From Deltaproteobacteria bacterium (GTDB lineage: Bacteria; Desulfobacterota; Desulfarculia; Adiutricales; Adiutricaceae), in NCBI GenBank assembly GCA_031279515.1, contig JAITII010000032.1, positions 36,303 to 100,302 on the forward strand: DNA of 64,000 nucleotides. Direction: 5' to 3'. Shown here in pieces: positions 47,244-57,400 of the stretch (its first letter is position 1; every line of letters starts with the position of its first letter). The notes under the pieces were generated by a model. It had not been told where the DNA came from. It did not search any database and saw only the letters and a program-made list of their open reading frames with translations. The translations under genes were made by a program, and so were the position numbers.

Positions 47244-49184
47244 TTAAGCCCTGCCGGCCCCCCTTGCCGCCTTAGAGCCCTTGGCCTTGCCAGCACCCTT
47301 GGCCTTACCAGAACCTTTTGTCTTGCCCTTAGCCTTGGAGGGACTATCTTGGGATCTGGCGGGAAGGGCTTCGGATTTAAGAGGCTTTTCTTCTACCTTA
47401 GGGGGTTTTTCCTCTAAGGTATCCGGCTTTTCCTCTTCCTTTTTTGGCTTTTCCGGTCTATTTATGAGCTTCTGCTGGAAGATAGACAGGATGTTATTTA
47501 CCAACCAGTAGAGGACCAAGCCAGAGGGCATGTTTAAGAGGGCCACAATAAAGACTATGGGAAGTATCATCATAATCTTGGCCTGCATAGGGTCCCCCAT
47601 GGAAGGGGTCATACGCTGCTGCCAGATCATGGTAGCTCCCATGAGTAAGGTTAAAACCGGTAGGCCTGTGGGCGGAGCTAAAAGGGGTATGGAGACGGCA
47701 AAGTGAAAGAGCCTGTCAGGGGCTGAAAGATCCTGGATCCAGAGCATGAAAGGGGCGCCTCTCAGCTCTATGGAGTAGTCTAAGACCCTGTAGAAGGCAA
47801 AGAAAAAGGGGATCTGCAGGATCATAGGCAGACAGCTCCCCAAGGGGTTCACCTTGAAGGTGCGGTAGAGCTGCATTATCTCCTTATTCATGGTCTGGGG
47901 GTCGTCTTTAAACTTATCCCTAATCTTTTTAATCTGCGGCTGGATTTTTTGCATGTCCTTCATAGAGCGATAGCTCTTGGCTGTCAAAGGCCACAAAACA
48001 ATCTTGATGAGTACTGTCACTAGGATAATTGCCAGACCGTAATTACCCACCAGACCGTAGAAAAACTTCAAGAGCCAACCCAAGGGCCTAGCTAAGAAGG
48101 TGAACCAGCCTAGATCAACACTGCGATTTAGATCGCTTCCTGCTTGGGCTAAGGCGCTATCCGACTTGGGGCCGTAGTAGAAGTCAAAGTTAAAATGGGC
48201 GCTCCCCTGGGGTCCTACATGCAAGGGGTAACGCGCCGACAAAAGAACCCCCTGTCCTTTTAATTCATCTGCGTCAAAGCGCAGATAAGAGATATCTTGG
48301 GACTCGCTTATGGGCTGCCCTTGTGCCCTTCCACCAAAGGTAAAGGCCGTAAGAAAGTACTGGTCCATGTAACCCAAAAAGCTGGCGCTATTTAAGGACC
48401 CCACCTCTTTTAGCTCGTCTTTGGCGTCATCCACTTGGTCGGAATACAATTTGCCGTTTAAAAAAGCCGCCATCACGTTATAGCGGTTCTGTTGGACAGA
48501 AAAGGGCCAGGAGCTAAGGCTCATGCCCATCTGTCCATCAAATACTGAAGATCCTTCATTATTTAAGGTGAGCTCCTGACGTATCAGATAGCTTCCCGAC
48601 TCAAAGTGAAAGGTCCTTACAAATTGTAGCCCAGAGGGCACCTTGGCTGTAAAGGTTAAGGTAGCCGCACCCCCCTCTGGGACTTTTAAATCATAGTTAT
48701 CCGCCGTAAACCTTAGGCCCTTAAGATCCGTAGCTACCCCGTTCTGCCAAAAGCTTAAAGCCAAGGGGTAATCCGTGTCACCTTCTGGGTGTCTTACAAG
48801 CTCCTGAAAGGTATCCCGGGCATCTGGGTCCACTTTATAGGTATTGTATTTTTTCAGCTGAAAGCTTTTAAGCCTTCCCCCCTCTTCTGTAAAGACAGCA
48901 ATAAAGTCTAAAGTCTCAACTGTCACGTCCTTAAAGGAGGCAAAAGGGATATCGCTTTCCGCGTCTTGTGGAACAGCTTGACTAGCCGGGGCACCTTCTG
49001 GCGCCTTTCCCTCCACTGTTACAGGCGGCGGGGCGGGTAGCCCCAAGATGTCAGCGGCTGGCGCAGCTGGACTTTGAGGTTTAGTTTCCTCTGGTGGTGG
49101 CGGAAAGAGGATGGGATAGAGATAGCTCACGACCATAAAAAAGGCCATCATCACCAGCATGGTGACTATGACGCGTTTTTCCAT
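47244..49184 (-). CDS. yidC: membrane protein insertase YidC with long basic C-terminal tail
   Basis: N-terminus MEKRVIVTMLVMMAFFMVVSYLYPILFPPPPEE; FFYGLVGNYGLAIILVTVLIKIVLWPLTAKSYRSMKDMQKIQPQIKKIRDKFKDDPQTMNKEIMQLY. Confidence 0.97.
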   Translation of the reverse strand: MEKRVIVTMLVMMAFFMVVSYLYPILFPPPPEETKPQSPAAPAADILGLPAPPPVTVEGKAPEGAPASQAVPQDAESDIPFASFKDVTVETLDFIAVFTEEGGRLKSFQLKKYNTYKVDPDARDTFQELVRHPEGDTDYPLALSFWQNGVATDLKGLRFTADNYDLKVPEGGAATLTFTAKVPSGLQFVRTFHFESGSYLIRQELTLNNEGSSVFDGQMGMSLSSWPFSVQQNRYNVMAAFLNGKLYSDQVDDAKDELKEVGSLNSASFLGYMDQYFLTAFTFGGRAQGQPISESQDISYLRFDADELKGQGVLLSARYPLHVGPQGSAHFNFDFYYGPKSDSALAQAGSDLNRSVDLGWFTFLARPLGWLLKFFYGLVGNYGLAIILVTVLIKIVLWPLTAKSYRSMKDMQKIQPQIKKIRDKFKDDPQTMNKEIMQLYRTFKVNPLGSCLPMILQIPFFFAFYRVLDYSIELRGAPFMLWIQDLSAPDRLFHFAVSIPLLAPPTGLPVLTLLMGATMIWQQRMTPSMGDPMQAKIMMILPIVFIVALLNMPSGLVLYWLVNNILSIFQQKLINRPEKPKKEEEKPDTLEEKPPKVEEKPLKSEALPARSQDSPSKAKGKTKGSGKAKGAGKAKGSKAARGAGRA

Positions 49185-49187
49185 GAA

Positions 49188-49604
49188 TTAATCCTTTATG
49201 GTATCTTTGGGAGCCACTCTTCTATAACGGTAGGGCTTGGCCCTTTTTGGGCCCCTCACCGGCCTAGCCGGACGGCGGAGCGGCCTTTGTCTCTTGAAAG
49301 GCCCTTTAGAAGGACTTGGGCTAAAAAATGGAGCGGCACCAAATTCTTCCGCCTTACGAGGAGGTACTGGATCATAGCCACCCCGACTCCAGGGGTTACA
49401 GCGCAGGATGCGCCAAGAGGCTAAAAAAAAGCCCTTGAAAAGACCGTGCACCTTTACGGCCTCTAGGGCGTAGTTGGAACAGGTGGGAAGATAGCGACAA
49501 GTTGGGGGAGTTAAGGGGGAAATAAATCTCTGGTAGCAAAGGATTAAAAGAGAAGCTAGGAGGCGAGGAAGCTCCAACAAGAATCTTAAAATCTTCTCGA
49601 ACAT
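49188..49604 (-). CDS. yidD: membrane protein insertion efficiency factor YidD with basic C-terminal extension
   Basis: [62 protein letters not shown]. Confidence 0.95.
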   Translation of the reverse strand: MFEKILRFLLELPRLLASLLILCYQRFISPLTPPTCRYLPTCSNYALEAVKVHGLFKGFFLASWRILRCNPWSRGGYDPVPPRKAEEFGAAPFFSPSPSKGPFKRQRPLRRPARPVRGPKRAKPYRYRRVAPKDTIKD

Positions 49605-49617
49605 GTTTTCCAGGCTT

Positions 49618-50007
49618 TTAGCCAGCTAAGATTCTGTGAAAGGCCTTTAGCATCTTTTTTTCGCCTCCAGGGCCCAGAAAAGAAAAAAGCCCGGCTGGGC
49701 TGGGAGGAAGGGAGCGGGCAATAAAAACCAGATCCAATCCCTGGGGCCAAAAGGGGTTGCGGAGCCTAAAAAACTCCCTCGCCATCCTTTTGAGCCTGTT
49801 GCGCACCGTGCTTTTGCCTATCTTCTTAGTGATGGTAATACCCAGGCGATTGGAAGGGCCATTATTTTTCACCGCAATCAGCAAAAAGGGTCCAATTCTT
49901 AGTTTAGCAGGGTTTTTCACCTGCTTGACCCTTAAAAACTCGCGCCTTTTGCGGATTCTTGCTTCCTTGGGAAAGGCATAGCCCCTTAAACAATTAGCCT
50001 GTGGCAT
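49618..50007 (-). CDS. rnpA: ribonuclease P protein component
   Basis: [31 protein letters not shown]; located between rpmH and yidD. Confidence 0.94.
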   Translation of the reverse strand: MPQANCLRGYAFPKEARIRKRREFLRVKQVKNPAKLRIGPFLLIAVKNNGPSNRLGITITKKIGKSTVRNRLKRMAREFFRLRNPFWPQGLDLVFIARSLPPSPAGLFSFLGPGGEKKMLKAFHRILAG

Positions 50008-50019
50008 CTAAAGTATGCA

Positions 50020-50154
50020 CTAGACGGCAAGTCTTTTGCGGCCTTTGGCCCTGCGGCGACGGATCACTGCTCTGCCGCCCGTCGTCCTCATGCGCACAAG
50101 AAATCCATGGGTTCTCTTTCTTTTTGTGTTATGGGGTTGAAAGGTCTGTTTCAT
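50020..50154 (-). CDS. rpmH: 50S ribosomal protein L34 (missing from supplied ORF track, under 60 aa)
   Basis: Minus-strand translation [44 protein letters not shown]. Confidence 0.98.
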   Translation of the reverse strand: MKQTFQPHNTKRKRTHGFLVRMRTTGGRAVIRRRRAKGRKRLAV

Positions 50155-50346
50155 AATTTCGCCGCCCTTGGGATCTCTGGCCCCTGGCAGCCCTCCTTCA
50201 AGCTCTTAATAAAAATTAGTCTGGAACCAAAAGGCAGCCCCAGAAAGGCACCTAGTTGGGGCCTTAAAGAAGTCGATCCATAAATTATAGCGTATTAAAG
50301 AGCTCTTGTCAATGCCAGAAGGGCCTTTAAATATGGGGGTCCTTGG

Positions 50347-50709
50347 TTAGTCTCCACGCACCTTTTCCATCTCTTCCTGAGCGGTCTTGCAGCTGATGCA
50401 CAAGGTAGAAACCGGACGGGCCTCCAACCTGGGTATGGAGATCTCGAGGCCACAATTTTCGCATATCCCAAAGGAGCCATTGTTGATGCGCTCCAAGGCT
50501 ACATCTATCTTGTTCAACAGATGCCGCTCCCGCTCCCTTAGGCGCAGATTAAAACTCCTGTCCGTCTCCAAAGAGGCCCTATCATTGGGATCGGGGTAGT
50601 GTTCCGCCTCGCTTTGCATGTCATTTATCGTGTTGGCAGCGTTTTGGATAATCTGTTGCCTTTGATCCATAAGCTTCTTTTTGAAATGTTCCAATAATGC
50701 ACTATCCAT
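50347..50709 (-). CDS. dksA: DksA/TraR C4-type zinc finger protein
   Basis: ALERINNGSFGICENCGLEISIPRLEARPVSTLCISCKTAQE zinc finger and upstream coiled coil. Confidence 0.93.
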   Translation of the reverse strand: MDSALLEHFKKKLMDQRQQIIQNAANTINDMQSEAEHYPDPNDRASLETDRSFNLRLRERERHLLNKIDVALERINNGSFGICENCGLEISIPRLEARPVSTLCISCKTAQEEMEKVRGD

Positions 50710-51046
50710 AAAAATAAATCCTTAAAGTAAGCTTCTTTGGGGCCACAGCTCCCAAATTGCATTAGTATGCCTCTTCTTTTACCCTAGGTAAAGAAAATTT
50801 GCTCTCTCCCAAGGAAAAAAAGCTTGGCCCCTTATAACATAATTCGGCACAAGTTTCTCTACTTTTTAGCTTTCTTAAGGCCCCTTAAAAATACTAATTT
50901 TTACCCCAAAGGGCCCCATATTTCAACAAATTGGTGGCTCTTACCCTAAAGTGGCCACAGCCCTCTATCCTTGCCCGCCAGCCTCCATCCTTTCACGCCT
51001 TTTATCCTGAGTTCCCGGCCTCCTTAGCCCCCTCTTCCCAGTTCCC

Positions 51047-51140
51047 AGCTCCCTTGCCTCACCTGGCCTCCTCTTCTATCCCAGCTCCCTTGCCTCACCT
51101 GGCCTTCTCTTCTATCCCATCCCCTTGCCTCACCTGGCCC
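51047..51140. repeat. 36-bp tandem repeat, about 2.7 copies
   Basis: agctcccttgcctcacctggcctcctcttctatccc at 51047, 51083, 51119. Confidence 0.93.
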
Positions 51141-51326
51141 TAGCCCTTAGATCTCCTCTCCTAGCCTTAGCTCCTAGATCTCCTGGCGTATCGGCCCTGC
51201 ACCCTAGCTCTTTTCTCTTAGCCTCTTCTTTAGGCGGCCATCCCCTGCCAGGGCCCTAGCCCCATTGAGCCGTAGCTTTTCCCTTGGGCGCAAAATGCAA
51301 AAGGCTTCTCGTCCATACTAGCTGGG

Positions 51327-51350
51327 CTTGGGCACAGCTCTGTGCCCAAG
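51327..51350. repeat. perfect 11-bp inverted repeat hairpin
   Basis: CTTGGGCACAG-CT-CTGTGCCCAAG. Confidence 0.85.
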
Positions 51351-51856
51351 AATCAGGAGAGGGCATATTTTAGCCTTTTTTATCCATCTTCTATTTTTTT
51401 TAGCTTTTTTTGCCCTTTTGCTTTAAGCTCCTTTTTTCCTTGCCTTTTGGGGTCATTAGGCATAAAACCCTATGTAACCTCTGCTCCAGGCTAAAAAAGA
51501 AAAGGGATAATCTACATTATTGTTATAAATATCCGTTTATTTCAGACATATTTGTAGCTAAAAATGAGGCCCCATTTCCCCGCCTCCTGCTTTTGACTTG
51601 GCTAACTATTGGAAAATACTAATAAAAATTTGTAATTTAAAAAAAGTCCCTCTTGTGCACAATTGTTGCAAAGAAGCTATTAGGCTTCTTTCATTTGTCC
51701 CCATAAAGAGGCTTAGGGTCTTTTTCTCCATAAGGCTTTAGAGGGGCTAATGACACCCCATTACCTACCTTTTTCCTATCCATATAGTTCCGGCCTCAGG
51801 CCAAAAAGAAAAAACAAGAAAATAAATTGTTTGTTTATTTGTTTAAAGGAGTACAC

Positions 51857-54049
51857 ATGACCAAGAGCATTCCCCGCGTTTCCGTGAAAGCCCATATCGC
51901 CCAGACTCCAAATGGTTTCCCCATTTCGGAGAACATTCCCCCCACGGAGCTTTTCGGCAGGGACATCTTCAGCCTCAAAATTATGCGCGAACGCCTGCCC
52001 AAGAGTGTCTACGACAGACTTTTGGCCACCATTGAAAATGACTTTCCCATCACATCGGCGGATGCCGATGTGATAGCCAGTGCCATGAAGGATTGGGCCA
52101 TAGAGCGCGGAGCTACCCATTTCACCCATTGGTTCCAGCCGCTCACGGGCTTGACAGCTGAAAAGCACGACGCCTTTCTCACCCCCACGCATCACGGGGA
52201 AATAATTAACGAGTTCTCCGGCAAGATGCTGGTAAAGGGAGAACCCGACGCCTCCTCCTTTCCCTCCGGGGGCATCCGCTCCACCTTTGAGGCCAGGGGT
52301 TACACGGCCTGGGATCCCACCAGCCCTGTCTTCCTCTTGAAGTCCGGGGGCGACTTTACCCTGTACGTGCCCTCCATCTTCCTGTCCCACACCGGTGAGG
52401 CCTTAGACGTTAAGACCCCACTCTTGCGTTCCCAGGAGGCGGTCTCTAGGCAATCCTTGAGGGTCTTAAAGTTCTTTGGTGACACCAAGGCCACAAGGGT
52501 AAGGGCCATGGTGGGTCCGGAGCAGGAATACTTCCTGGTGGACAGGCGCTTCTACAGCCTCAGGCCTGACTTAATCCAGGCTGGACGCACCCTCTTTGGA
52601 GCCTCAGCTGCCAAGGGCCAGGAGCTGGAAGACCACTATTTTGGTGCCATTACCCCCAGGAACCTGGCCTTCATGTCCGAGGTGGAGCATAGGCTATGGG
52701 CCCTGGGAATTCCCGCCAGGACCCGCCACAACGAGGTGGCCCCTGCCCAGTTTGAGCTGGCTCCCCTCTATGAGCACGTGAACATCGCAGTGGATCACAA
52801 TATGCTGGTCCTGAAGATCATGAGGGACACTGCCGCAGAATTCGGCCTGGCCTGCCTGCTCCATGAAAAGCCCTTCGCCGGGGTAAATGGCTCCGGGAAG
52901 CACAACAACTGGTCCCTCTGCGACTCAGAGGGCAGGAACCTCACTGACCCCGGCCCCACCCCCTGGAATAACAGCCAGTTCATGGTCTTTTTGGCAGCGG
53001 TCTTAAGGGCTGTCCATATCTACTCCGTACCTTTACGCATAGGCGTAACAGGTGCGGGAAATGACCACAGATTGGGTGCCAATGAGGCTCCCCCTGCCAT
53101 CCTCTCGGTCTTTTTGGGAGAACAGCTAACAGACGTCATCAAGGCCTATAGCGAAGGCAAAGACGACACCGAGACCTGGCGTACCGGTAGCATGGCGCCC
53201 GGTATCACGGCCTTGGCCCCCTTGGCCCGCGACGTCACAGATAGGAACCGCACCAGCCCCTTTGCCTTCACAGGCAACAAGTTCGAGTTTAGGGCAGTGG
53301 GCTCCTCACAGTCCATAGCCCCGGCCAACATCGCTCTAAACGCAGCAGTGGCCTGCGCCTTAGATGACATCTGCTCGGAGTTGGAAAAAGCGGCAGCCTC
53401 CGGGATAGACCCCAAGACAGCGGCCCACCAGGTCCTGCCCAAGTTCTTCGCACAGCACCTGCCAGTTATCTTCAATGGCAATAACTACGACCCAGAGTGG
53501 GAAGTGGAGGCAGAAAAAAGGAAGCTCTGGAACCTCAAGGACTCCGTCTCAGCTCTGTCCCATTACACGGACGACACTGTCAAAGACGTCTTTTTGCGCC
53601 ACGGCATCCTCTCCGATAGGGAACTCGTGGCCCGCCAGGAGGTCTTACTGGAAAACTATATCAAGGTGTGCATGGTTGAGACCAAGCTAGTGCGCACCAT
53701 GGGCCGCTCCTCAATACTTCCCGTGGCCTTAGACTCCTTGGGAAAGGCGGCTAACCTGGTAAACAGCGTCAAGGCCGCAGGGGCAGTTTCCGGCACAGAC
53801 GGCCCGGAAAAGAAGCTCTACGAAAAGCTCTCCGTGTTATGCTCTACGCTCTACCAGGATCTAGACACCTTGGACGAGAAGTCCGAAAAGGTGGAAGAGA
53901 TAGAAAATGTCCTGGAAAAGGCCACAAAAGTAAGGGATATCCTCTTGCCCTTACTGGTAAAGGTCAGGGAATCGGTGGACGCCTTAGAGCTCATCATAGA
54001 CGATAACCGCTGGCCTCTGCCCAAATACACAGAGCTCCTCTGGCAATAG
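51857..54049 (+). CDS. glnN: type III glutamine synthetase (start revised to ATG 51857)
   Basis: AAAGGAG precedes ATG 51857; THFTHWFQPLTGLTAEKHDAFL, GGIRSTFEARGYTAWDPTSPVF, VGPEQEYFLVDRRFY, FAGVNGSGKHNNWSL: GSIII motifs. Confidence 0.96.
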   Translation: MTKSIPRVSVKAHIAQTPNGFPISENIPPTELFGRDIFSLKIMRERLPKSVYDRLLATIENDFPITSADADVIASAMKDWAIERGATHFTHWFQPLTGLTAEKHDAFLTPTHHGEIINEFSGKMLVKGEPDASSFPSGGIRSTFEARGYTAWDPTSPVFLLKSGGDFTLYVPSIFLSHTGEALDVKTPLLRSQEAVSRQSLRVLKFFGDTKATRVRAMVGPEQEYFLVDRRFYSLRPDLIQAGRTLFGASAAKGQELEDHYFGAITPRNLAFMSEVEHRLWALGIPARTRHNEVAPAQFELAPLYEHVNIAVDHNMLVLKIMRDTAAEFGLACLLHEKPFAGVNGSGKHNNWSLCDSEGRNLTDPGPTPWNNSQFMVFLAAVLRAVHIYSVPLRIGVTGAGNDHRLGANEAPPAILSVFLGEQLTDVIKAYSEGKDDTETWRTGSMAPGITALAPLARDVTDRNRTSPFAFTGNKFEFRAVGSSQSIAPANIALNAAVACALDDICSELEKAAASGIDPKTAAHQVLPKFFAQHLPVIFNGNNYDPEWEVEAEKRKLWNLKDSVSALSHYTDDTVKDVFLRHGILSDRELVARQEVLLENYIKVCMVETKLVRTMGRSSILPVALDSLGKAANLVNSVKAAGAVSGTDGPEKKLYEKLSVLCSTLYQDLDTLDEKSEKVEEIENVLEKATKVRDILLPLLVKVRESVDALELIIDDNRWPLPKYTELLWQ

Positions 54050-54112
54050 AGAGAATGTTTATTGAAGGCATCTAGAGCTTATGCTAAGATAGCCTATAGT
54101 AGCTTATAGAAC

Positions 54113-54151
54113 TAAGGGAAGCGGCTGTCTTTCGAGATATCCGCTTCCCTT
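54113..54151 (+). terminator. putative terminator after glnN
   Basis: AAGGGAAGCGG ... CCGCTTCCCTT inverted repeat shortly after the stop; no immediate T-tract. Confidence 0.55.
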
Positions 54152-54429
54152 ATCTAGAAGGTGCTAGTTTTAGTTTTTTTTGTGTCTTTCTGAGCCAGGC
54201 TCGTCCTAGAGAGTTAGTTTTCTAATATTTCTATATTTCTATATCTCCCTTATCTAGCTAAATTTTTTTCCCAGCTAGCTATAAGTTAATTTCCCCACAA
54301 TCGCCATACTACCACCCTTGGCGCAAAGCTTTTCCCTTCAAAAAGGGCAAAAATATAGAATTTACTAAAGCTTTTTTTGTATCTTCCTGCCCGGTATTAG
54401 CTTAACTCCAATAACTTTCCAGGTTTTCT

Positions 54430-57400
54430 ATGAAAAAGATAGGACTATATGACCCCGCCTTAGAACACGACTCCTGCGGAGTGGGATGCGTCTGTCGCCT
54501 AGACGGTAAATCCACCCACGAGGTTGTGGCACAGTCTTTAAGTTTACTTATAAACCTTACCCACAGGGGGGCTGCCGGAGCCGATGCCGACTCCGGAGAC
54601 GGGGCAGGCATCATTGTTTGTATTCCCCATAAATTCTTTCAAAAGGTCCTAGGACCTGCCCTTCCCCCGGAAGGGACCTACGGAGTGGGGATGCTCTTCC
54701 TTCCCTCAGACGGCCTCCTGGCCGCGAGGGCCAGAGAACTTACGGAAAACCAGGCCCAGCTCTTAGGTTTCCAGCTGGCAGCCTGGAGGGAGGTGCCAAC
54801 TGATCCTTTAAAGGTGGGCCGCTATGCCAGAGAAAGGCGCCCAGCGGTGTGGCAGGCCTTTTTCCATGCCCCGGGCAGGGGCTTTGCCAATTCCGATGCC
54901 CTGGAAAGGGGCCTCTATGTCTTAAGAAAGTGCCTGGAAAAGGCAGCACTCAAAGCAGGCTTTTCCCAAGATGACTACTATGTCCCAAGTCTATCATCTC
55001 GCACTATAGTATATAAGGGCATGATGTATGCCGCCCAGCTGGAAGGCTTCTACCCCGAACTGGCGGACCCCTTACTTGAGAGCCCCTTAACAGTCATCCA
55101 TCAGCGCTATAGCACCAATACCTTCCCCTCCTGGCGCTTGGCCCAGCCCTTTAGGGCCCTGGCCCACAATGGGGAGATAAATACCATCAAGGGCAATAGG
55201 GCCTGGCTTACAGCCAGGGAACCCCAATTGGCCTCCCCACTCTTTGGCGAGGACATTAAAAAGCTCTTTCCCCTTATAGAACCAGAGTCCTCGGATTCAG
55301 CATCCTTGGATAATTCCTTGGAATTCCTCTTAATGGGCGGCCGCTCTTTAGAGCACTCTTTGACTATGCTCCTCCCCCAGGCCTGGGGGAAAAAGTATCC
55401 CATGAGCGCTAATTTAAGAGGCTTTTTTGAATATCACGCCGGCCTCATGGAACCCTGGGACGGTCCTGCGGCCGTGTGCGTAACAGATGGGAAAAAGGTA
55501 GCCGCTGCCTTGGACCGCAATGGCCTAAGGCCTGCCCGCTATTCACTCACCTGTGACGGGCTCTTGGTCTTTTCCTCAGAGGCAGGATCCCTTCCCTTAG
55601 ATCCAGAAAGGGTCATAGAAAAGGGTTCCTTGCGCCCCGGCCAGATGCTCTTGGCCGAGGCAGGGGGCGGAAGGCTACTTAAAAATACAGAGATAAAATC
55701 CGTTCTAGCTAGAAGGCATCCCTATCTTCGTTGGGTGGCCCAAAATAGACTGGATATCCCAGGCTTTTTCTCAGCTAATCAGGACTTTAAAAAGAGCGTC
55801 AAAGACCTAAAGTTTAGGCAGAACCTCTTTGGTTACACCAGGGAAGATACTGAGATCCTCTTGGCCCCCATGGCTGAGACCGCCAGGGAGCCCGTGGGCT
55901 CCATGGGAGCCGACGTCCCTTTGGCAGTTTTGGATAGCTATCCCTCCTCTCTCTTTTCCTTTTTCCGACAGCAATTCGCACAGATAACCAATCCGCCCAT
56001 AGACCCCATCCGCGAAGAGCTGGTCATGTCTCAGATGACCTTCATAGGCTACAACCCCAATATCCTAGATGAAACCCCCTCTCAGGCCCGCCTCGTAAAA
56101 CTCACCCACCCCTTCCTCTCCAACGACGATCTAGTCCGCCTCATTAACGACTTAAAATACGATGACTTCCACGCTAGCGTCATAGCCTCCGTGTTTCCGG
56201 CCCCGGAAAAGGGGGCCGTGAAAGGGGCATCCTTGGAAAAGGCCTTGGATACGCTGGCAGACGCTGCTTTACAAGAAGTGGAAAAAGGCGCCAAGATAAT
56301 AGTCATCTCAGATAGGGACGCTGGCCTAAGGAAGGCCTACTCTGTGGGGGAAAGGAACATAGACCTCTTTGAAGGCTTAAAGTACAGCTCTTCTAATAAA
56401 ACCAGTGCCATGCTCTTACCCATACCCTCGCTTTTGGCTGTGGCAGCAGTTAACCAAAAGCTCTCCAAGGCGGGCAAAAGGGTATCCGTTGGTCTAGTCT
56501 GCGAGACCGGAGACGCCCTGGAAGTAAGCCATATGGCCATGCTTTTATCTTTAGGGGCATCGGCAATAAACCCCTATCTAGCCTACGAGACCGTAGCAGA
56601 TCTGGCCCTAAAGGGGCTCTTAAAAGAGCCCATGAGCCCCACCATGGCTGTGGAAAACTATGTCATGGCCCTCAGAAAAGGCCTGCTGAAGATCATGAGT
56701 AAGATGGGTATCTCCACCCTCCGGGGCTACCGCGGAGCCCAGATCTTTGAGGCCGTGGGCCTGGGTAAATCCATAATGGATAAATACTTCCCCGGTATAC
56801 CCTCCAGGGTGGGAGGACTCTCCCTTTACCACTTTGAAGAGGCTGCCCTATTAAGATATGCCTCCTCTGAGAAAATCTCCAAGCTCCCCTTGGGGCCCCC
56901 GCCGGAGGTAAAACCCCTGCCCCTTGGCGGTAGCTACCGCTACCGCCAGGGAGGCATAGGCCATCTTTGGACCCCGGAATCAGTAACGACACTCCAGGAG
57001 GCGGTGCGTACTGGTAACTACGAGCTGTACAAGAAATACGCAGCTATGATAAATGACCAGAGCGAAAAGGCCTATACCTTAAGGGGACAATTGGACTTTG
57101 TCCCAGCAGCAAAGAGTCTACCTTTGGAAGAGGTGGAACCCATAGAGTCCATAGTAAAGACCTTTGCAACGGGTGCCATGTCCTTTGGCTCACTCTCCAA
57201 AGAAGCCCATGAGACCATGGCCCTGGCTATGAACACCCTAGGTGCCCGCTCCAATTCAGGGGAAGGCGGGGAGGACCCGGCCCGCTATCTGCCCAGGCCC
57301 GATGGCCGCTCCACCATCTCAGCAGTCAAGCAGGTGGCCTCGGGACGCTTTGGGGTAACTATAGAATATCTAGCCCACGCCAAAGAGCTCCAAATAAAGA

